Positions 59,213-64,000 of a DNA stretch of 64,000 bases are shown in pieces. Positions within the stretch are counted from its first letter, which is position 1. Every line of letters begins with the position of its first letter. The DNA is from Streptomyces sp. NBC_01716. Lineage in GTDB: Bacteria; Actinomycetota; Actinomycetes; Streptomycetales; Streptomycetaceae. Where the stretch lies: the NCBI RefSeq assembly GCF_036248275.1, contig NZ_CP109181.1, positions 4,588,001 through 4,652,000 of the forward strand. The letters run 5' to 3'. The notes beneath the pieces are model-generated. The model was not told the origin of the DNA. It was given only the letters and a program-made list of their open reading frames with translations, and searched no databases. The translations under genes and the position numbers were made by a program.

Positions 59213-60987
59213 CAGAGTTCGAGTCCAAGCTCGTCGATCACCATGGCGATACTGATTGCAGAAAGCCTGAAATCCCACTTGTCCGGAACGCTCAAGTCCG
59301 CGGGCGTGTCAAGGCAATCGGGGATGAAGATCCCACTGGCTTCAACCAGGCCGTACCAGTCATCCCAGGCGCGGGAATCCGTGACTGAGCGGAGATCGTA
59401 CGCAGTGAATCCGTGCTTGCCACGACGTAGAACTGAGTCCGGAACAATTCCCTTGTAGGCTGACTTGAGGCATGCCTTGCCTTCGAAGTCAACCTGCTTC
59501 ACACCGTCATCCATTTTCAGGGCCAGGGAGACCAAGGAGTTGCTAAGAAACGGATAGCGCCCTTCAACAGAATTCTTCATGAGCATCGAGTCACCGTGAT
59601 CGCCGAGCAGATGGCCCGACAATTGAACGTATACGTCCGCGATGGAGCGTAGCTGCATCGGAGAGAGTCGCTTCACCTCGTCCTCCGTGAATGGGATGAG
59701 CCTGGATCGCCAGAACTCATTCCCATCGAGCGCCTCTCGGGCTCTCGGCGTGAGATAGGTCTCACGCCGATGACTCAGCTTCCGCCAGTTAACCTCCCAG
59801 CTGAAGTCTGCCCTGCCCCACGCCTGTTCGTTCTCCGCGCGCGAACTGCGATTGGAGCGGGTCGCACTGTCGAAGGCATAGGAGTCGTAACCGAAGAACA
59901 GTTCATCCGCCCCCTCACCGGATACAACTCCTTTGATCCCAGCGGAGCGGGCAGCACTCGCCAGCATCATGGCGGCAACGTTGTATGTTTCTCGCTGTGG
60001 ATAGCAGCAGTGTCGGACCATGTCCTCGAACCGGGACGCGATGTCGGTCCGACGGCAAAGGATCTGTTCGTGTTTGCTCGCGGCGGTCTGTGCCACTTCA
60101 CGCTGAAAACGCCCCTCGTCCAGTCCTGGATCGTCGAAGACGATCGAGAAAGTACGAACGGGCTGATCAGTGAGATCTGCTGCTTCCATCAGAATTGCAG
60201 TGGAATCGAACCCGCCACTCAGGTAGGCGCCAATCTCAACCTCGGCCTGCAGGCGGTCGCGGACCGACTTCCGGAGACTTTTTCGAATCGTCTCAGCAGA
60301 CACGGGTTCTGCCGGTGACGAGAATTCTCCGTACCGCCAGTAGCGGAAGGTTTCCTGGTTGTTGGCAGTGAACTTGACGGCGCACCCGGGGGGAACAGCC
60401 TGGATCTCCTTCACGAGAGTACGTGGTGCGACGATGTTACCCATCGCAAGGTACTGGTCAACCGCACCAATATCCACCTTCCAGGGGCGATCGACGCACT
60501 GCACAAGAGGCTTGATCTCAGAGCTGAAGTGAACGCCAGAATTGGTCACGGTGTAGTACATCGGACAGATACCGAACCGGTCTCTGGCCAGGAAGAGTGA
60601 CTTCTCGGCACGGTCGAAGACCACAGTGGCGAACTGCCCGTCGACCAGATGAAGACCTTCTACGCCGTACTGCGCGATGAGTTCCGGAACTACGGATACG
60701 TCAACGCCGTTCCCATAACGGGCAGAGCCCAATTTTTCGCGAAGATCTCGGGCATTGAACACCTCGCCATTGGTCATCGCTACATAGCGACCGCTGCGAT
60801 CCTCCGCGGGCTGCCAACCATCGACCAGTCCAGTGAAGCTCAGGCGGCCAAGCTTCATGGAGACCGTCTCCGTATTCAGAGAGTAGGTCTCGTCGGGACC
60901 GCGGTGGACAAGCCGGGAATGCATGGCAGCGGCAACGCTGCGATCAATCCCACCGTTCGGGGAAAAGGTCCCGCACACGCCACACAT
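59212..60987 (-). CDS. Glutamine-dependent asparagine synthetase-like amidotransferase
   Basis: A protein of 591 residues. The start at ATG 60987 is chosen because the glutaminase nucleophile must be residue 2 (MCGVCGTFSPNGG); an upstream GTG at 60996 would add three residues before it. The Ntn domain (RLVHRGPDETYS, AMTNGEVFNA) is complete. The synthetase domain has the ATP pyrophosphatase loop GAYLSGGFDSTAIL and VVSGEGADELFFGYDSYAF. It may make asparagine or, as in some clusters, amidate a pathway acid. Retention of Cys2 argues against a beta-lactam synthetase. Five bases separate it from the NRPS gene. Confidence 0.92.
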   Translation of the reverse strand: MCGVCGTFSPNGGIDRSVAAAMHSRLVHRGPDETYSLNTETVSMKLGRLSFTGLVDGWQPAEDRSGRYVAMTNGEVFNARDLREKLGSARYGNGVDVSVVPELIAQYGVEGLHLVDGQFATVVFDRAEKSLFLARDRFGICPMYYTVTNSGVHFSSEIKPLVQCVDRPWKVDIGAVDQYLAMGNIVAPRTLVKEIQAVPPGCAVKFTANNQETFRYWRYGEFSSPAEPVSAETIRKSLRKSVRDRLQAEVEIGAYLSGGFDSTAILMEAADLTDQPVRTFSIVFDDPGLDEGRFQREVAQTAASKHEQILCRRTDIASRFEDMVRHCCYPQRETYNVAAMMLASAARSAGIKGVVSGEGADELFFGYDSYAFDSATRSNRSSRAENEQAWGRADFSWEVNWRKLSHRRETYLTPRAREALDGNEFWRSRLIPFTEDEVKRLSPMQLRSIADVYVQLSGHLLGDHGDSMLMKNSVEGRYPFLSNSLVSLALKMDDGVKQVDFEGKACLKSAYKGIVPDSVLRRGKHGFTAYDLRSVTDSRAWDDWYGLVEASGIFIPDCLDTPADLSVPDKWDFRLSAISIAMVIDELGLEL

Positions 60988-60992
60988 CGTCC

Positions 60993-62711
60993 TCACACAC
61001 CCCGGCCACTCAGATCATCGACAAGGGCCTTCAAACTCTCTGCCCGAAGTACGTCTCGGACACCGGCGCCCACCCAGCCGAGTTCCTTCAGCTTGTTGAC
61101 CAAGATCACAGTGGATGCCGAATCGCCGCCCAGGTCGAAGAAGTTGTCGTCGGCGCCGGCATCGTCGACGCCGGTGAGCCGACGCACCAAGGCAAGGATC
61201 TGCTCCTCCGGCGCGACGTTCTCACTTGAGTCCTCTTCGGGCTGGCGCCTCGCCCTGAGGGCGTCTCGATCGACCTTGCCGTTTCGCGTATAGGGCATCG
61301 CCTCGACCTGGTGGATCAGGGAGGGGACCTTGTAGGAGTCGAGGGCCGTCTCCAGATGTGTCCGCAGGGCACGAGCGGTGACTGCACCCTGGTAGTAGCA
61401 GACCAGGGCATCAGCAACAGAGTCGTCCGTGTCCGCATACGTCTCGGCGGTTACCACCGCTTCCATGACGCCTTCGAGTCGACAGGCCGCACTCTCGATC
61501 TCGCCTGGATCGAGGCGAAAACCGCGGACCTTCAGCTGTCGGTCCAACCGTTCGACGAAGAACAGCTGTCCGTCGCGCTCCTCGACCATGTCGCCGGTTC
61601 GATAAAATCGGTGCGATTCGTCGTCCACGAAAGGATGCAAACCCTGCGGCGTCAGATAACCAATCGCGACACTTTCGCCGGTGATAGCCAGCTCACCGTG
61701 TGAGGACGCTGCTTCGTTGGTATCTTCCCCCGCCGTTGTGGACAACGGGAGGATCTTGTATGCGCAGTCTCCCACCACTGCACCGAGCGGTACGTAATCG
61801 GTGAAGTCATCTGGAGTCAACGGGGGGCTGAGGAAATTGCAAACAGTGCTTTCCGTGGTTCCGTAAGCATTGTGGAAGGCTGCTATGGGCGACCACTTCT
61901 GAACCACCGCGGGTCGACATGCCCCGCCACCGTTGATGACGTGCCGCAGGCTCATTGTATTCGTCGGATCGGTGGCCGTAAGCGCGAACGGCGTCGTTTT
62001 CAGGTGGGTAATGCGATATTTCTCCAGCGTAGATTGCAGCACGGTCCCCGGAATGAGCTGTTCCTCACCGGTGATCACCAGGCATGCGCCCGAGGTCAGA
62101 GTCCAGAGGATTTCCGTAATGCATCCGTCGAAGGTTAGACGGGCAAATTGCAGCGTGCGACTCTGTGTGACCAGTTCCAGGGAGCGCACATGGTCTCCCA
62201 CCATGCGCGCCAGCGGTTCCGCCCTGACCAGCACACACTTGGGCTCACCCGTCGACCCCGAGGTGTGGATGGCATACCCGATACTGCCCCGGTACGGCGC
62301 GAGGTCTGCCGCAATATCTCGGCGACGCTTCGCATCGTCGCACCAATCGACCGGTGGACCGGCCAGCACAGGAAGGGGTGACGATGTGGCAGTCTTGGCA
62401 ATCCTCTTGACTCCGAGCAACGACACCTTGTCCGAATTCGAAGACGTGCTGTCGCGGGTATCTATGAACACGAAGGGACGTCTGGCCCGTAGGGCTCCGG
62501 CCAAGGCCACGATTGAGCTGGCGGCACGGTTCGCCTCAATTCCGATGAACTCCCCGGGTTCGGTCCATCTTTTGAGTTCCTCCGCGAACTCGTGAACGTT
62601 TGCACCAAATTCTTGGTAGGACAACACTCCATGTGCTGTCTCGATCGCGCTACCTTCCGGATTTTCTTGGCAGACGCGTTCGATCGCCTCGGTAACTGGC
62701 ACCTGATGCAC
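60993..62711 (-). CDS. Stand-alone NRPS adenylation-peptidyl carrier didomain
   Basis: A protein of 572 residues. The adenylation domain has A3 IHTSGSTGEPK (148-158), A4/A5 region with FDGCITEILW and NAYGTTEST, A7 FYRTGDMV, A8 VKVRGFRLDPGEIE-like (LKVRGFRLDPGEIE), and the A10 lysine K479 in NGKVDRD. A carrier domain follows with DNFFDLGGDSAST, where Ser531 is the phosphopantetheine site. No condensation or thioesterase domain is present. It should activate one amino acid and hold it on its carrier for tailoring. The pocket appears to include Asp, Gly, Thr at positions 235, 236, 239, which does not match a code I know. Confidence 0.93.
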   Translation of the reverse strand: MHQVPVTEAIERVCQENPEGSAIETAHGVLSYQEFGANVHEFAEELKRWTEPGEFIGIEANRAASSIVALAGALRARRPFVFIDTRDSTSSNSDKVSLLGVKRIAKTATSSPLPVLAGPPVDWCDDAKRRRDIAADLAPYRGSIGYAIHTSGSTGEPKCVLVRAEPLARMVGDHVRSLELVTQSRTLQFARLTFDGCITEILWTLTSGACLVITGEEQLIPGTVLQSTLEKYRITHLKTTPFALTATDPTNTMSLRHVINGGGACRPAVVQKWSPIAAFHNAYGTTESTVCNFLSPPLTPDDFTDYVPLGAVVGDCAYKILPLSTTAGEDTNEAASSHGELAITGESVAIGYLTPQGLHPFVDDESHRFYRTGDMVEERDGQLFFVERLDRQLKVRGFRLDPGEIESAACRLEGVMEAVVTAETYADTDDSVADALVCYYQGAVTARALRTHLETALDSYKVPSLIHQVEAMPYTRNGKVDRDALRARRQPEEDSSENVAPEEQILALVRRLTGVDDAGADDNFFDLGGDSASTVILVNKLKELGWVGAGVRDVLRAESLKALVDDLSGRGV

Positions 62712-62717
62712 AGTTTC

Positions 62718-63569
62718 TCAGCCCTTCACTGTGTGTGAGAGGACGCCAATGCCCTCGACGACTGAGACGATGGAGTCGCCGGGATTGATCACTGCGGCCC
62801 CTGGGGTCCCGGTACAGATGACTGTTCCAGGTGAAAATGTGCGTCCTGCCGTAAAATACTCGACCAGGAATCCGAGATCATACTTCATGTCAGCCACAGG
62901 GGCGGAGGCCACGGTTTCGCCATTAAGAATGGTGGAGACCTGAATCGACTGGAGTTTCGCATCATCGAACTCGCCAAGGCTGACGATCTGAGGGCCGACG
63001 CTGCAGAACGTATCGAAGCCCTTGGCCCAAGGAATATATCGAGGGTTCTCGCGTATGACGTCTTCGGCGGTCAGATCGAGGACCGAGGTGACGCCCGCCA
63101 CAACAGACCGCCACTCGTCACGCGGTACGTTTTTGCATTCCGTGCCGATGACAAGGCCAAGTTCCGCTTCCGCGGTCACCCTCTTACTTTGGGTCGGCAG
63201 CTCGATCTCTTGACCGTTGCCGATGAGACAGCTTCTCGGCCGCAGGTATGAACCGGGCCCAGAGGATGGCTGCCGAGTATTCAAGTCCTGGGAGTGACCT
63301 TTGTAGTTCAAGCCGGCGCCCCAGACGTCTCCTGTATCGACAACGGTCGCGGCTTGTTCCAGGTGGATGTCGGCGGGTTCAACGTCCTGTAGCGACCCGA
63401 GTAGTGCTGACAGCTCGCTCAGGCGGGTCGTGTCCAGCAGGTCACTCAAACGCGTCGGGGTTGCATAACCTTCGATTCCGGACAGCGAGATCCAGCTGTC
63501 GCCGTGGCTCGCAAAAATCTCATAGCTGTTACCGGTTTTGAATCTCGTCAATCGCACTGACTCTCCCAT
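62718..63569 (-). CDS. Fumarylacetoacetate-hydrolase family protein
   Basis: A protein of 283 residues from ATG 63569. The family core is seen: VWGAGLNYKGHSQDL, the metal ligands in TAEAELGLVIG and VLDLTAEDVI, then WAKGFDTFCSVGP and GTVICTGTPGAAVINPGDSI. FAH-superfamily enzymes hydrolyse, hydrate, isomerise or decarboxylate 2-oxo-acid compounds. Next to an oxovalerate-type aldolase it could act as a hydratase or acylpyruvase on the same 2-oxo substrate. The gap to the NRPS gene is 6 bases. Confidence 0.9.
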   Translation of the reverse strand: MGESVRLTRFKTGNSYEIFASHGDSWISLSGIEGYATPTRLSDLLDTTRLSELSALLGSLQDVEPADIHLEQAATVVDTGDVWGAGLNYKGHSQDLNTRQPSSGPGSYLRPRSCLIGNGQEIELPTQSKRVTAEAELGLVIGTECKNVPRDEWRSVVAGVTSVLDLTAEDVIRENPRYIPWAKGFDTFCSVGPQIVSLGEFDDAKLQSIQVSTILNGETVASAPVADMKYDLGFLVEYFTAGRTFSPGTVICTGTPGAAVINPGDSIVSVVEGIGVLSHTVKG

Positions 63570-63590
63570 TTTTCGCTTCGTCGAAGGATG

Positions 63591-64000
63591 TTAGGCAGAT
63601 ACAATCTTTCGAGAGAGATCGCGTGCCGCAGCGCGAATATCGTCCTGGTTCGTGTTTCCTGTGGTCTGATTGACCGCAGCTTCCATCAGTGAAGCCGGAT
63701 CCACGGCGAACTCGTCGCATAGCTGCTCGACAAGGGGAAAGAATCCGGAATGTATCCCGATGACCCCGCCGAGGACCTGCATGTTTCGGTCCTCAGGAAG
63801 GAGTTCCAAATTGGTCCGACAAAAGTCTGCGTGCTTCGCCAGCGCTTTGTAATCAAACTTGTCCTGACCGAGGGAACTGATTATCCCGGCCAGGGACTCA
63901 GTCTCAGCGTTACCCGCACCGCGGCCGATGCCGTCGAGCGTTCCGTCAGCGATTCTTGCGCCTGCCTCGAAGGCCGCGAGGCTGTTCGCGTTCGCCAACC
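63591..64000 (-). CDS. 4-hydroxy-2-oxovalerate aldolase-like protein, C-terminal part
   Basis: The last 136 codons of a gene that continues beyond the right end. It reads NANSLAAFEAGARIADGTLDGIGRGAGNAETESL, matching the DmpG/HMG-CoA-lyase-like pattern (AxxNSLAAxxAGA..iDGSL.GxGxGAGNTxxE). A DmpG-type communication domain follows: LGGVIGIHSGFFPLVEQLCDEFAVDPASLMEAAV. Such aldolases cleave or, in reverse, join pyruvate and an aldehyde. The catalytic N-terminal part is not in view. It ends 21 bp before the FAH-family gene in the same operon. Confidence 0.8.
   Translation of the reverse strand, partial: LANANSLAAFEAGARIADGTLDGIGRGAGNAETESLAGIISSLGQDKFDYKALAKHADFCRTNLELLPEDRNMQVLGGVIGIHSGFFPLVEQLCDEFAVDPASLMEAAVNQTTGNTNQDDIRAAARDLSRKIVSA

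Noticed and set aside
59212..60987. Beta-lactam synthetase
   Set aside because: The glutaminase Cys2 is kept, which beta-lactam synthetases have lost, and no clavam- or carbapenem-type partner genes are seen.

Overview
The window is from a high-GC actinomycete, almost certainly a Streptomyces. The evidence is the very GC-rich third codon positions, many GTG starts, likely leaderless transcripts, a BldC protein, an Lsr2 nucleoid protein, a DUF5999/DUF317/DUF4259 gene set, and the core order tRNA-Ser, SRP RNA, dnaX, purD, purC, lsr2, purSQL, purF, purM, valine dehydrogenase, bldC, hrpA. No species can be named from the sequence alone.

Region 1 (1-18.68 kb) is accessory DNA. A 111-bp segment (1432-1542) repeats without gaps at 18537-18647, where it forms the 3' half and terminator of tRNA-Ser(GGA). 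Between the two copies lie about 17 kb with no recognisable integrase, so this looks like a decayed or composite integrative island. It holds IS5- and IS481-type transposase remnants, an N-terminal fragment of a NACHT-type protein, a metallophosphoesterase, a two-component system, an MMPL transporter, an SDR/MarR pair with a perfect operator, a second tRNA-Ser (UGA) 3' fragment, a broken XRE regulator joined to a truncated AbiTii gene, a seven-gene translationally coupled operon (RsbW-like ATPase, DUF5999, methyltransferase-like, kinase-like), a three-repeat operator array, a broken DUF317 gene, a DUF4259 gene and a 147-bp MITE-like element.

Region 2 (18.7-50.8 kb) is core chromosome. It contains SRP RNA, dnaX, the scattered purine genes purD, purC, purSQL, purF and purM, an ABC transporter plus sensor kinase/regulator operon between two identical tRNA-Gly genes, lsr2, an ArsR-type regulator with its operator, an M23 peptidase, a mycothiol-dependent isomerase family protein, a META lipoprotein, DUF3073, valine dehydrogenase, bldC with a long upstream region, DUF6274 and hrpA. 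tRNA genes for Gly, Asp, Phe and Glu are interspersed.

Region 3 (50.8-57.2 kb) carries a membrane metallophosphoesterase, a small zinc metallopeptidase, a tandem pair of fluoride channels, a proline-rich lipoprotein, a DEAD-box RNA helicase with an arginine/glycine-rich repeat tail, and tRNA-Lys.

Region 4 (57.3-64 kb, running off the right end) looks acquired. A broken gene follows tRNA-Lys, then comes a tightly packed minus-strand cluster: an oxovalerate-type aldolase (partial), a fumarylacetoacetate-hydrolase family protein, a stand-alone NRPS adenylation-carrier protein, a glutamine-dependent asparagine synthetase-like enzyme, a type II thioesterase and a LysE-type exporter. Its base composition is visibly less GC-rich than the neighbours. 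I read it as the edge of a specialised-metabolite gene cluster; the product is unknown to me, and it is the best candidate here for an undescribed system.
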